Shown: positions 10,501 through 22,508, counted from the first letter of the stretch. The stretch: DNA of 64,000 bases from Lichenostomus cassidix (GCA_008360975.2 CM039182.1:89239405-89303404), one strand, 5' to 3'. The notes: generated from the sequence alone by a model not told the origin. Translations and numbers: made by a program.

Positions 10501-13500
10501 ATAAGGGACCAGTTTGTTGAATTTTTTTTTCCATGGTTTCCACTGAATTCTTCTGTCAGCAAAGTTTTTTCACTATTGTCTACTAAAACTCCTTAATAAT
10601 TATTCCCTAATATTCCCTATTATCTTCCATACTTCAAAGCTAATTTCTTCCATTAGGGTGTGAATGCCCAAATGCAAGCAAAGTCATACATTCCTGTGTG
10701 CCAAGCGTTAGTCCCTTGAGCACAGAAGCTTCATGAGCCTCCAGAGAGTGAGCTGTGCCATTCAGTGTATTCATATGTGGTGCCCCACCTTCCACAGACT
10801 CAATCAGCCACTTTCAAGGATGTGGGAATAACAAAGAAAAAAAGCAACCTCAAATTTTGAGCCTTGCTTGGATTACCTATCTGAATGACTTACTTAGAGT
10901 TAAAATCAGGTCGTTTTGTCTGCCAGGTTAGCTTCCTAGACACTTTACTTTCCAACATCTTTATTCAGCAGCTTAGAGTTTTTCCTCATTCAATGTGTTT
11001 TTCCAGCCAGCTGCATTAATTTCATTCATTTCTACTTGAAATTGTAGAAGACTATGGAGAGGAATTTGGATGTTATCAGCATTCCAGGAGAAGGACTGGA
11101 CAATTTATTTGACTATAATGTATTTGATCAGATGAATATTTTTATTAATAATTTAAATTTTTATTTTTAACAACTTTTTTATTTTCAATGATTTGGTGGA
11201 TTCTTCATTAAATAATTTTTCAATTTACAGGTTGTCTGAAAACTACTGATGACAGTTAATCCATCCCTTACATGTAAGAATGGATGCAAAGACTTTAGAG
11301 GTGATTGTTTCATAATTTTTTGCATAAACACCTGTTCAAATTCCTAATTGTGCATTCTGAAGGGTGTACATGCCACCTCAAATACCACTATTTTAAAAAT
11401 AAAAAAATAGGTTTTATAAAAATCATTTAAATGTATAAAAAGAAGTCAAAGTACTTTGAAAGAAAACTTGCACTTTTTTTTTTTTCTAAAAATATCAATA
11501 TCTTAAAATATATTATCTCAGAGCTACTGTTAACACACATTCACTTCTGCAAATCATTACTTTCAAATGGGAGGTAAATCAACTCACAATAAATGTTTGT
11601 CAGTGTCCACATTCAAGACACTCTGTGTTTGTCTTTAATAATATAATAAAGGAAATTAGTCCAGGTGTTCTCACAGTGACGCCCATGAAGGTTTGACAAA
11701 AATTTCTGTCATAAGCACAGTTGCACTTATTTTGCATTGATGTAAAGAGAGAAATAGTCTTCCTAATGTAGTTAATTGCTACTGATTTCCTTTCATTTCC
11801 TTGCAAAAATATAGCAAAAGAGATAAAAGTATAAGTCTCCTATCTAAGACCCTTATGGAATTGAAATATATTTGTCTTATTAATTATTTATTTTTTTAAA
11901 ACTTATAAATTCCTCTGACCATTTTGGATGATTGCTAAAATTTTTACATCTGCTTTTTGGCTGTGGAAGTGTGAAAGTTCAGGAAGTCCAGGCAGTAAAA
12001 TCTGCAGATGGTATTTACACCTACTTATTCTAGATAAACCAGAACAACACAGACAGGAGTCTGGGATCGTGTCTGAATTCAGAGATTTTATCTGACAAAA
12101 ATATGGAATTTATTTTTTGCTTTTGGATTGTGTGTCTGTATCTGTTTTCTTTTGTTTATTTTAGTTTACAGAATTTCTAAGTCTTCATTCTTTAATTTAA
12201 ACGTGTTAGAATCACAACACCTGTTGCCTGCATAAAAATAAACTTGCAGCTTTAAAATCTGAACCTCATGCTATATGTATTATTACCTCACATTCCTCTA
12301 CTGAAAGAAATTTTCTTTTCCAAATGGTCTGTTGCTGAATATTTATCAGACTGCAGTTTGCAGAAATTTTTTTATCTTCAACTAGTAAATACATATGGAT
12401 AATCTAGAAGTAAATTTTAGGACCATATATTAACTCAATCTTGAAAAGATCAGAATCTGAATATCTCAGATCCTGAATCCTGACTGCAATTTTTCAAATA
12501 CCTAAGATAATTTGCATGCACTACATGATCTGTTTGCTGTGCATTATGGAAAGATCCATTTGATAAAATCCTGCAGATGCTTACAGTTTTGATAAATTTG
12601 TCCAGATTTTCATAGCGACAGTTTTACGGAATCACACAATCCTTAGCCATGTGATTAATCATTGTTGAGGTTAACATCAATGGAAATGCTTAATTTGAAG
12701 CATTTTTAGCTTAATAAAATTTTTAAACGTTTGTTAAAAAGCTTTTAGCATCATAAGTTTGCTGTACTGGAGATAAAGCTTCCAGCATTTGAAAGTCTAT
12801 AAATACATAAACTTTACTCATACTGAAGTCATGAAACCCACTTAAGCAATGATACTTAAGTAGGGCTTACATGCATACTGCTCAAAAAACTAATTCTGAT
12901 TTCAATTGTAGTATATTTTGAATATTTATATAGTTAGTATAAGAAAAAAAACCTTATTTTTCCTCAGTACCTCATGTATTAATAACTTCAACAATTGTTC
13001 AGGAACCCTTAAGTAATATTGGAGGTGTAAGATCATTTAATGGCTGAATTTTTGTCATTATTTCCCAGGTGATTCATTCTGAGGAATTCTATAATGCTTA
13101 TACAGAAAATTCTTTCACAGCCTTAGCTCTATCTAGGCATGTGTTACATGCCTAGATATGTATATCTATGTATATCTAGGCATAGTGTTACAATTTGTAT
13201 ATGGTGCTCTTTTTAAAATTATTTCTGATTTCTAGAACCAACCCTTAATATCAACCTTAATTTACAGTTTGAAGTTAAATTTAAAATAAAATGTTATATG
13301 GGGAAGTATGACATCAGAAGACATTTTTAAGGAGTTCAGGAATCAACTGGATATTATCTTTGAATGTACATACTTAGAACAATATACTAAATCAGGAATG
13401 AATAATTTTTTAAGGTCAGTTGAATAACATTGTTCTTTAGCTGTTGATACAAGATAACATGGAAGTAAATAATGAGAAATATCTATGTCAATAATTTCTT

Positions 13501-13569
13501 TTTCCAGGTCTTTGTATAATGCAAAATAACTCTTGGTGTAGTATATAGACAGAGTAGATGAAGAAGAGG
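7562..13569. other. First part of a long putative intron
   Basis: This is AT-rich, roughly balanced non-coding DNA with no recognised mobile element. At 8820 an acceptor-like site (TCTCTCTTTGCAG) is followed by an open frame of about 69 codons that lacks a convincing donor, so no exon is called. A perfect short hairpin lies at 13130-13158. Confidence 0.45.
13130..13191. repeat. Perfect hairpin with a partial third copy of the arm
   Basis: TATCTAGGCATG (13130-13141) and CATGCCTAGATA (13147-13158) are perfect 12-bp inverted arms around a 5-nt TGTTA loop. A near copy of the left arm plus loop, TATCTAGGCATAGTGTTAC, recurs at 13173-13191. No flanking target duplication was identified. This could be a small slippage or template-switch product. 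Confidence 0.85.
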
Positions 13570-14115
13570 GCCATCAAAATGGGGCAATAGCCACCACACT
13601 GGCAGCTATTCTACAAGGATGGGGGAAATAAGGAGGAATCATTTTGGATGATATTGAATCCATGAAATGTGAAATACCACCTGATGAAGTACATTCCCTG
13701 TTCAAATCAAGATGGCAGTCACATGCAATGATAAAGGCCGTGGTAGATTTCAGTCGATTGGCCAAGCTGGCAACAATGCCTTCTGAAACACTATGATGGC
13801 TAAAGAAATTTCCAAGAACATCAAAGAGATGAGTAAGAGCTCTGCTCCAGGGCCAGATGGGATTACTTTGAGGGACCATAGTAAAATGGATCCCAAATAT
13901 TCCCATGGAAATTTTCAATCTACATCTGGCATCAGGAATGATGCTGGATATGGTATAGGGATTCTGGACTGTTTTAACACCAAAATCAGCCAAACCAGAA
14001 TGCCTAAGGGACATCAACAACTAATGACCTATCACCATCAGCTCAACCATTTAAGGACTGTTTTCCAGAGTAATAACAACGAGGTTGAGAAGGCAGCCTG
14101 ACCCCTGGCCCCCAG
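13570..14115 (+). pseudogene. R2-like non-LTR retrotransposon reverse-transcriptase fossil
   Basis: Conceptual translation in two alternating frames gives the start of a reverse-transcriptase domain. Frame 3 from about 13590 reads a relic with KCEIPPDEV and VVDFSRLAKLA. Frame 2 from 13793 contains EISKNIKEMSKSSAPGPDGI, the RT entry motif, followed by a conserved-looking KMDPK. Frame 3 resumes at 13905 with NLHLASGMML, TVLTPKSAKPECLRDINN, PITISST and LFSRVITTRLRR. The pattern (PGPDG, RT-x-L-x-PKS, RPIT, RLFSR..T.RL) fits the R2 clade of site-specific LINEs, and is unlike CR1. The copy is dead: it has at least two frame changes and several stops (13629, 13794, 13956, the paired stops about 14022-14027, and about 14049). 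The catalytic YADD region, the endonuclease and both ends are absent. Related RLE-type clades (R4/Dong, HERO) are the main alternative. Confidence 0.7.
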
Positions 14116-17100
14116 GACACTCTTCTGTTATATCATCTTAGTTAGTAATAAGGTTTCATAGAAATAGGAATGAATGCTGTGAATGTAAGGCCACCAAAAT
14201 CCAGCTAAATCCATGGATGGATAGTAGGTAGAGATGACAAAGGAATTATAATTTCACATGTAAAATATCAACAATTCAGGATAAAATTCCACCAAGTTTG
14301 TTCAAGGTGGATGGGCCACCTATGCATAATTTGAAAAAGAAACATATGTAAACTACATATTTTTTATAAACAGACACTCATTTATTTGATTGCTTTCCTG
14401 TATTTTTGATAAATAACACATCATATCCCCCAGCTTAGAGATATCTTTCTTGTTTTGATGAAAGGCTATGCATTTTTGTGTGTGGACCAGAAGACAGAAG
14501 TGTCCAGTGGTCTCAAGGCTCATTCTGCCATGCAGAGGAACTAAACAGGAGAAGTGAAGTAGCTAAGGCAATTGAGGTCTGTATTTTTTTCTTTCCAGTC
14601 AATGACCTCATTCAAGATTAATGAGGAAGTTGATCACTGCCAGGGTCTTTTTTCTTTGCCTGAAAAATATGTTTCTAAGTACACCTGTCCTTGTACTGGC
14701 CAAATGAAGTGGGAAAAATAAAAATGGATAGAATTTTCCAACCAGACTAGATTTTTAATGTGTGAGCGCATAGAGAAAACAATTTTCAAGTATCACACGT
14801 TGTGATGACCAAACCCTTTAAGATGCATGTATTATTAGGGGCTTCTACAAACCTAGGGGCAAGCTCTTCATATCCTTTTTGTCCATTTAAAAGCAGGGTG
14901 GTGACTTCAAGGAGAAGACAGTGTTAATATATTTCATTCCCTAGCTGCATTTTGTGAAGTCACATAATGCTCCAAGAGGTCTTAAAGCCTTGAAAATAAA
15001 AGGTCAGTCACTCTTCTTGAATGTTACTGTGTGTAAACTTAAATGTCCATTCTGCATGTACTACTCTTATATCAATTCTGTTCTGATTATGGGGCTTGGT
15101 TGTCCCAGGCACTGCTGCTTTGAATGTTTGTGGACTTATCCTTCAAATATAATTGAATATTATTTTAAAAACTCTGGAAGCAGGAAGCCAAAACCTTTCT
15201 CCTTTCACTTTTAGGATAGTGCCTTGTTCTCTATGGGGCTGAGCCCAGCATCACCTTGCATCATCTCTAATGGAACTCATGTTTCTTGTATCTCCATCAA
15301 TGCCTTTTCTGGCCTTCTAGGAAAAGATACCCCTTGGTGAAGGAGGTCCTCTCAGCAATGGAGTTCAGTGCAGGTTCACATCTAAATAGGATGTAAGACC
15401 TATCCAGGACTATCTGTGTCCCATTCAATAGAACTAGCATGAAATCACACCTTGCAAAGTGTGTCAATCGTCTGTTTCTAAACTGCAAAAATGTTTTAGA
15501 TGAGGGTTATATGCCCATCTGAATGCTTCTGCACAGGCAATCCAGAGGTTTTTCTTCCTAAGAGTCCAGTGATTTCATATATGATAGGGCTAGGCAGTCC
15601 TAAAAATCCATGATAGATTTTGTCTGGAATTTTAAGTGGATTTTAGATTCCCAAGGTGTAACTTGCCCATAATGACTTGAACAGCTGTATCAGTCAGCTG
15701 TTGCTGGTATGTTATATTTCTGCTGTACAGAAGGAATAGAGACAGCAACACCATCCCACTCTCCTTCAGCAGCTCAGTGCCTATCAGTTTCTCTCTGAAC
15801 TTTCAAGTGTTAAGAATGTTAATGATTTTATTTTTTAAAGCACAGACACAAATTGTTGATTTGGAACTTTTATTTACCGCAAACTACTGCCTTAATTATG
15901 TTTAGGCTGAGCTCCATGTAAGTTGCTTAGCAAGCTACAACATATGTTATGCAAATAACAACAGAAACTACTGTTTTCCATATAACTTGCCTAAAACTCA
16001 TTAATAAGACAGGATTTCTCATTCCTAACCTGGTCTTACTTTAATCTTTTTGTAAAACCTGTAAGAAATAATTACAAAAACAGCTTACAGTATCAGCACA
16101 AAACCCATGAGTAGATAAAAAAATGGCTTGTTTTCAACACATTTAAATAGAAATAGTTGAGAGTTTTCACACAGAAGTCTATATTCTCCATTGTCCCATT
16201 TTTTATACATTTTTAAAATAGTGTATAAAAACACTACAGATGTGCAATACAGAAAGAAATAAAAGATTAAACTTAATTGAAAGTACTTGATTTATTACAG
16301 AATATATGAACGGAGATGTCTCTTGGTATTCTCAATGCACCAGAAGCTGGAAGAAAAAAGCCTGGCTGTAAAAAATCTGTAGGGAAGTCCTCAAATTATT
16401 ATTCAGGGTACTTGAATGTATAACCTACATTACTAAATCTACTCAAAAAAGGTAATTTAAATTCAAAATAGCTGTCTTAATGTCTTGGCCAGCATTTTTT
16501 CAGTATCAGCCAAATCTAATGGTTAAATTATTTTAGCAGAAATTGTATACCCACCTGAGGGAAAGTGGAGCTGAATGCTGTATTATAGTTTGTCAAACAG
16601 AACAGAAAATGTGAAATGAGAACAGGATTTCATAGGAATATTTGGTGTAAAACATGTTGGTTTTTACTGTTCAATACTTATTGTGTTTCTTGACTGAGTC
16701 AGAATTTCTAACAGAAGAATATTATGCATTTGTGCAATGTGTTTGAGAGAAAAAAATTACTACTATTCCCTCTGCAGATTAATTGTTGTTGCTCTGTTTT
16801 ATCTTTGCCAGTGTCTATAATTTCTGATACAAAATGGTTAACAATAGAAGAGGAGGCAAAAATAGGGCCTACATGTTAGATTACATCCTTCAGACTAAGA
16901 AGTTAGAATCTTTAATGTGCACAAATATCACCTTTATTTGCATATATGTTTGTGATATCATAGGCATATTGCAATTTTATATTAATGAATACATAAAGCC
17001 TTGAAAGCATACATTTACATATCAATCAGAGTCCAACTCAATCCATCATTGAGTGCTAACACCAATCACTAGGAGAAGCACTAAAATCCCTCTAGCATTT

Positions 17101-17139
17101 CTGTGATTTTCCTTTCAGATGATTAGCCTGTCTCTGCTG
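14116..17139. other. Putative intron sequence between the R2-like fossil and the polypyrimidine tract
   Basis: No further part of the R2-like element could be followed past about 14.12 kb. A strong acceptor at 14583-14598 followed by a 40-codon open frame is described as a finding. The rest is AT-rich DNA without a recognised family. Confidence 0.4.
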
Positions 17140-17453
17140 CTTTTCTTTTTCTTTTTCTTTTTCTTTTTCTTTTTCTTTTTCTTTTTCTTTTTCTTTTTCT
17201 TTTTCTTTTTCTTTTTCTTTTTCTTTTCTTTTTCTTTTTCTTTTTCTCTTTTCTTTTTCTTTTTTCCTCTTCCTCCTTCCCTCCCCTCCCCCTCCCTCCC
17301 CCTCCCCCTCCCTCCCTCCCCTCCCCTCCCCTCCCTCCCCTCCTCTCCTTCCTTCCTTCCTTCCTTCCTTCCTTCCTTCCTTCCTTCCTTCCTTCCTTCC
17401 TTCCTTCCTTCCTTCCTTCCTTCCTTCCTTCCTTCCTTCCTTCCTTCTCTCTT
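17140..17453 (+). repeat. 314-nt uninterrupted polypyrimidine tract, three successive repeat registers
   Basis: Every base from 17140 to 17453 on the plus strand is C or T. The tract begins as (CTTTTT)n to about 17265. It passes through a C-rich block of CCCTCCC and CCCCTCC units (17281-17340) and ends as (CCTT)n from about 17347 to 17446. The minus strand is therefore pure purine. The C-rich block gives closely spaced G3-G5 runs with single-A loops on the minus strand, a strong G-quadruplex or i-motif candidate. The flanking mirror-symmetric parts suit intramolecular triplex DNA. The Phe/Ser/Pro-rich frame across it is an artefact of the repeat. Confidence 0.97.
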
Positions 17454-20160
17454 GTTTTCTTTTAATTAAATATATAGAAATTTGCCTTATAAGGTAAAAT
17501 TACTCACATTTCATGCAGTCCAACTTACTCATTTTCTTGAATGACCCCACTGTATATTAAACCTGATGCAACTTATAGAAATGTTGAAAATCTCTTTAAC
17601 ATTGCCACTTTAGGGCTTATTTTCTGTTTCCTAATGTTCCTGCTCTCCTCATTTGACAGCACATTCTAATTTATAATGCCAGGAAGCCACTTAATAAATG
17701 TACAGGACACTGCCAAATCATGGGATTTCTCTTCATGTAAAGGGAAAAATCCAGATAAGAAGAAGTGGTTTTGCTCCATGCAGACAAAATTCTAAAAGCT
17801 TTTGGTACTGACACTGCTGGACATTCAAACCTGATAAAGGAAATGAATTAGAAGCAAAGGGTGAAAGATTTTAATTACAATTAATTTAGCCTTTATGCTT
17901 TTATATTAGCACACAATTTATCAGAGTAGTATGTATCTTTTTGAAAAGTTTGAAAAATTCCAGTCTCTGACTTTCCATCAGAATACAAATCCACATATGA
18001 CAAAACTGCTTTTGCCAAGCTCTGCTCCAGGGAGATATATGGTTTTCATATGCAGAGTCAGGAGCTGGACAAAACAAGCAAAGTCTGGGCCGTGTCTATT
18101 ATTACATCCCAATAGAGAAAAACATCCCTAACAGCAGCATTTAACTTTATGCTTCTCAGTAAAGTTTTTTTTAAGCAGAAAAATATGCTGGTAACAGAAT
18201 GACATCTTGATTACACGCCATAAAAAGAAGATAATTTAAAGCTAATTAAGTAGATGTAAGTATATGTTTGCAAATAGTGCTCTCTAGAATCTATCTGACT
18301 TGCCTGACTTAATACATTATGAATAAAATGAACCAGCCCATGTCAAATGAATATTCCCCCTGCCAAATGTTCCCCCTTTATTACCAGACAGGAAAAGGGA
18401 GATGGTTCAAAGAAAACAGAACTGATTGTCAGATCCAGTCTGCAAAATATGTTGAACATTCAGGCTAATACTACAGAAAAGCAAATATTTTGGGGGTTTG
18501 CTGTGAGTGTCACTACTTTAAGAGGAAAGAATAATTTCTTTGATTCTACCAGAAGAAGACTGTATCAACACTGTCAAATAGGAAGAGAAATGCAGTCACT
18601 TCTAAAAATTTCAGATTCTAACTAATTTAAAATCCATGGGATTTTCAACTATTTCAAAGAAATTTTATTAATAATAAAGCTGAGTGAATAGGTTGTAATG
18701 AATTATTTAGTTAATGAATGCCACATGTTTGGGCAAATTTTCTGAGAAAAAGTTTGAAATTCTCAAGCTATGCATATTGAATTAAAAATGTGCTGTATTC
18801 AGTGAAATATTCTTACTATACACACCATGAACAAGATGGTGTTCAGATTTTTGTGATTATTCAAAGATCACAAAATAGCCCTTTGACTTCTTCAAATTAT
18901 ATGTGTGACTAATGAACAAAGAATAAGATTCAAATTGTGAAATCTTAAATTAAAAAGACACCAAAATTTGAATAAGTTCTCACTGAATGTGTTTAAACAT
19001 TGGAAGCACGAGCATACTAATATTTTTATGCCATTAGGTTAAAACTCCCTCTTAAATATATATATAATTAATACATTTGGGGGAATCAAGTAAAAGATTT
19101 TCCGATTACTCTGTAAGGCTTACAGTTTAGGAAATTACTGAATACTGAAAACTTGTCATCTGCCCAATCAGAGTTTCATTTAGAAGGAGAAAAATTGCTA
19201 AAAGGAGCCTTTCCTTTCTGCTTTGGCAGCTAATGAAGAGACAATTTGCATTTTCTTGTTTCTTTGCAAAACGTCTGACATAAAATTCTCAACTTGGCTA
19301 CAACTCTCTTTTGCAACATATACATACAGTGTCGCTTTTCAAAGAAGTTCAGAAGTCCTCAAAAGCTTCAAAACCACAATAACACACAAAGGAAAACCAT
19401 CCTTCTAGTCATTTGCTGTATAATTCTTTGACACAACATGCCCAAAGTGATATATCCAACAGTTTGAATGAGGATATTGTAGCACAAAGCCAGCATTGAC
19501 TGAGGCCAATCTGCAAAGGCTAATTTGTGTTTTCTTATCCTTCAGACAGACCTCTCCAGTGTCTATAAAACTGTAAATGACCACAGTTTGCAGCTGGAAA
19601 AGCCTGATGACTGGCAAGGGACCCAATGAGGACTGAATAATCAAGCTGGGCTATTAAAAGGTACAAGACATCAATCCTAAATCACTAGGATGAGGCAAAT
19701 CAGTTATTGTATTTTTTTAATGTACAGTCCTTTAATTGAACATCTTTGTTCATGCTTTATTGCTATGTGAAGATAAGCCAGAACAGGGGAGAAGCCACAT
19801 TCCAAGGGCCTGTTTCTCTAATTGCCAATAAAATCTACTCTGTCCAAGCTGGTGAGCAAAAGTAATCTTTGCTTTGCTGATTCTCTTCTTGTTCTTTCTT
19901 GTAGATAAAATTGGACAAATGCTTTGGTTATATATTACATTTGCATATACGGAACAGTCAAGCAAACTTTCTCTGTCAAAGTTTGTGACAATCCCTTTTC
20001 ACAAATGTACGCCATATTCATGAAGTACAACTAATTCTGTGATTTATTTTTAATCTGTTTTCTGTTTTTTATTTCAAAGAAATGATAGTATGTATGATCA
20101 CTGAAAAATTGAATTTGTGTTGGAAAGCCTGCAGGCTTCACAGAGGTGTGTATAACTAGG
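17454..20160. other. Putative intron sequence downstream of the polypyrimidine tract
   Basis: No recognised repeat family. A strong acceptor at 19545 followed by a 27-codon open frame and a later AATAAA is described as a finding. The remaining open frames are short and unremarkable. Confidence 0.4.
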
Positions 20161-20440
20161 TGTCATGGTTCTGGCCAAGACAGGGTTAATTTTTGTAGTA
20201 GCCAGTAGGAGCTTTTAGTCAGTAGTACTTGGGCTAAGGGAAAGGATTCTTTTCTGGTTGGGGGTAGTGTGGAGGCATTTTGTGTGTCGCTGGTGTTGTC
20301 ATGTGTCAATCAATTAGCCTTTCTTGTACACCTTTTCATTAATATTGTTACTGTAGTGTTTCTTATTTCATTGCTGCTATGCTTCTATGGTTAGTTTCTG
20401 ACTATCCAGTTCCTCTCCCAAAACAGACCCAAAAGCTTAG
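20161..20440 (+). mobile_element. Degraded LTR of an avian endogenous retrovirus (solo or partial)
   Basis: The block opens with TGTCATGGTTCTGGCCAAGA, then CAGGGTTAATTTTTGTAGTA and GCCAGTAGGAG. These match the 5' start, beginning TG, of a common bird retroviral LTR family. Further in, a T-rich ATTAATATTGTTACTG...TTATTTCATTGCTG stretch and CCAGTTCCTCTCCCA resemble the 3' part of the same LTR. The centre looks shortened. No primer-binding site, gag, pol or env sequence was recognised next to it, so it is most likely a solo LTR. The end is approximate and no target duplication was found. Confidence 0.6.
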
Positions 20441-21725
20441 CATGGGTCCTAAATGTACATCCAGGGATGGTGTAACCTGCCAATATGGACATTGTCATAT
20501 GTATCTTCAGTGGCAACTTCAAAGTAGATCTTCCAGGTAGCATCTGCCTGAAGCAGGTCAGGATATTGATACTGTAAGTGAAGGTCTCCAGGCACAGACT
20601 TGATCAACTGCAGCCCTTTGTGAATGTCCTGATGCACCCTTGCTTCACCCTGTCTATGCTGAGGTGCAAGCACCTTGCTGAGACAGTGCAGTGCCACCAG
20701 CTGAAGGGGATAGGATAGGTAAGAAGGCCAAAAATACACACTAGTGCCAACGCTGCACCAGCTGCAGGAAACAAGAAATATTCAGGATATGTTACAATTG
20801 TCTACCATCCATTTTCTTTTTTCTATGGTAAAGGCAGCTCAAAAAGTTCCACATATTTTCCACAAGTGTCCAGACAGGCAACAACATCCATCTCAAAGTT
20901 AAGTTTTATTGGACAAGAAAAAGCTCAAATTACTTATTTGGGACAATAAATAGCCTAGTCTGTTTTGAGACATATATGAGATTGAACATGTGACTTTGAC
21001 TGATAAAAACTCTTGGAATCTATTTTTTAAATATAAATTTGGCTATTTTAATATATTCAGATGACCTAGATTTGGCTGAGTAGAGTTTTTTTGTCTCTCT
21101 ATTAATGCCACTTTTTTCCTCTTTTTACCATTTTTATGTGGTCCAGGAATAAATGCTTCTGAAAAATATCAATGTAAAAAAAGAACACAAACTATGAGAA
21201 ACCAAAGGCAGAAACTTCAGAGGGAAAGTCGCTGAGAGTGCTTTATATACAGTTAGAATCCATGAAGACACGTTACTTGACAGGGGCCAAAACACGCTGT
21301 AAAATCTCTGTTGGATCTTGAGCATTCTGAGTTCTTTTGGAGGTTTGAAAAAAGGCTTACAAGGTTCAGCCACCTGGAAGACCTACAGTGATCCACTGTA
21401 GGATCTGGACACTGCTTGCATGTCAGAATGATCTCTGGATGTCACGTGTGTGTGCTTTGGGACAGAAGGTTCTCAGAGGAGGCATACTTGGGGGATGGGT
21501 GGGTAAAATGATCCCCAAGCTACCCCATGCTCCTGGGAAACACCCTCAGCTAAAAATCCAGGATGTGGCAGGATTTTCCTTTTTTCCATCTGGCTGTGTG
21601 GAGCCAAATCACCATCTATGTCCAGGGGACAGAGTCCCCAAGGCTGGAATCCAGCCAAACAAAAGGACCCAGAATCAAAAATTCATTTAAAAGGGTTACC
21701 CCTTCAGCATCTGTTTTTGGTTATA
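20441..21725. other. Sequence between the LTR and a CR1 tail
   Basis: A 96-codon minus-strand open frame (20449-20739) abuts the LTR. Its translation (for example LLQADATWKIYFEVATED) reads like protein but I do not recognise it, and an overlapping minus-strand frame is also largely open. It may be part of an old insertion that came with the LTR, or chance. Open frames at 21388-21690 are short and unsupported. Confidence 0.3.
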
Positions 21726-21905
21726 AAATCACAGAATCCTTTAAGCTGGAAAGATCTTTAAGATTATTAAGTCCAGCCATTAACCCAGCACTTCCAAGTC
21801 CACCACTAAACCATGAATTTCCCTAACTACCACATCTAGATGTCTTACATATATCCAGTGATGGTGACTCAACTCCAACTTTACAGTCCCTCATCCTAGT
21901 GAAGG
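21726..21905 (-). mobile_element. CR1 LINE 3'-end fragment, second subfamily
   Basis: The plus strand is the reverse complement of a CR1 tail. It carries ATCACAGAATCCTTTAAGCT, GATCTTTAAGATTATTAAGT, CCAGCCATTAACCCAGCACT, TCCAAGTCCACCACTAAACC, a decayed CACATCTAGATGTCTT block and GGGATGGTGACTCAAC with one change. These occur in the known order. It is the same CR1 type as the plus-strand copy at 46.5 kb, and lies inside the large putative intron. Confidence 0.85.
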
Positions 21906-22508
21906 CCCAGATAATTGATGAGAAATGTCTTACTTTGTCACACAAATAATAGGGAAAAAAATATTCTAAGATAAAAATGATAAGGGAGTTTTTTGTCTTA
22001 TTAATATTTGGCATTTGGTTCCAGTAACAATTTGTAGATACACAGTTTTAGAAACATCTTTTTTGATAGATAGTATGCAAAATATATGGATGTTTATATG
22101 AATTTAAAATGAAAAAATATGGATTATGTGATATTATGTAATTAGTCTTTGTGATAACAGTGTGTTCAGATTAGCTCGTACTATTGAGTAAAACCTAAAT
22201 GCGTTACTCCAGCACATTTCCTGTGATTTTCATAGGAGACTGTCAGATAAAGATTTTGTTAAAAGAGTAAGTGCCTCTGGATTTAGCTTTCTCATGTGGA
22301 TTTCATTTCTAATGGAGTATGCATTGCTTTACGAACTTCTATGTTTCCATGTTAATATGATTAAGAAGACACACTGAGCTGTGTGAGTCATCCTGTGCAA
22401 ATTACCCTCTGTAAACAGTTTTGCTGACACATTGGGGAAAACTATAACATTTTATTCATTTGACTTTTCATGTATATAAAGTATTTGTTTGCTTTTTTTT
22501 CCCCCCAG
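21906..22508. other. 3' end of the long putative intron
   Basis: Non-coding AT-rich DNA ending in a strong polypyrimidine tract (eight T then six C) directly before AG at 22507-22508. No repeat family was recognised. Confidence 0.4.

Noticed and set aside
13574..14020. 148-codon minus-strand open frame
   Set aside because: It is antisense to the R2-like reverse-transcriptase fossil, whose recognisable motifs are on the plus strand.
17119..17469. 116-codon Phe/Ser/Pro-rich open frame
   Set aside because: It is the translation of the polypyrimidine tract. A repeat without purines cannot contain stop codons on that strand.
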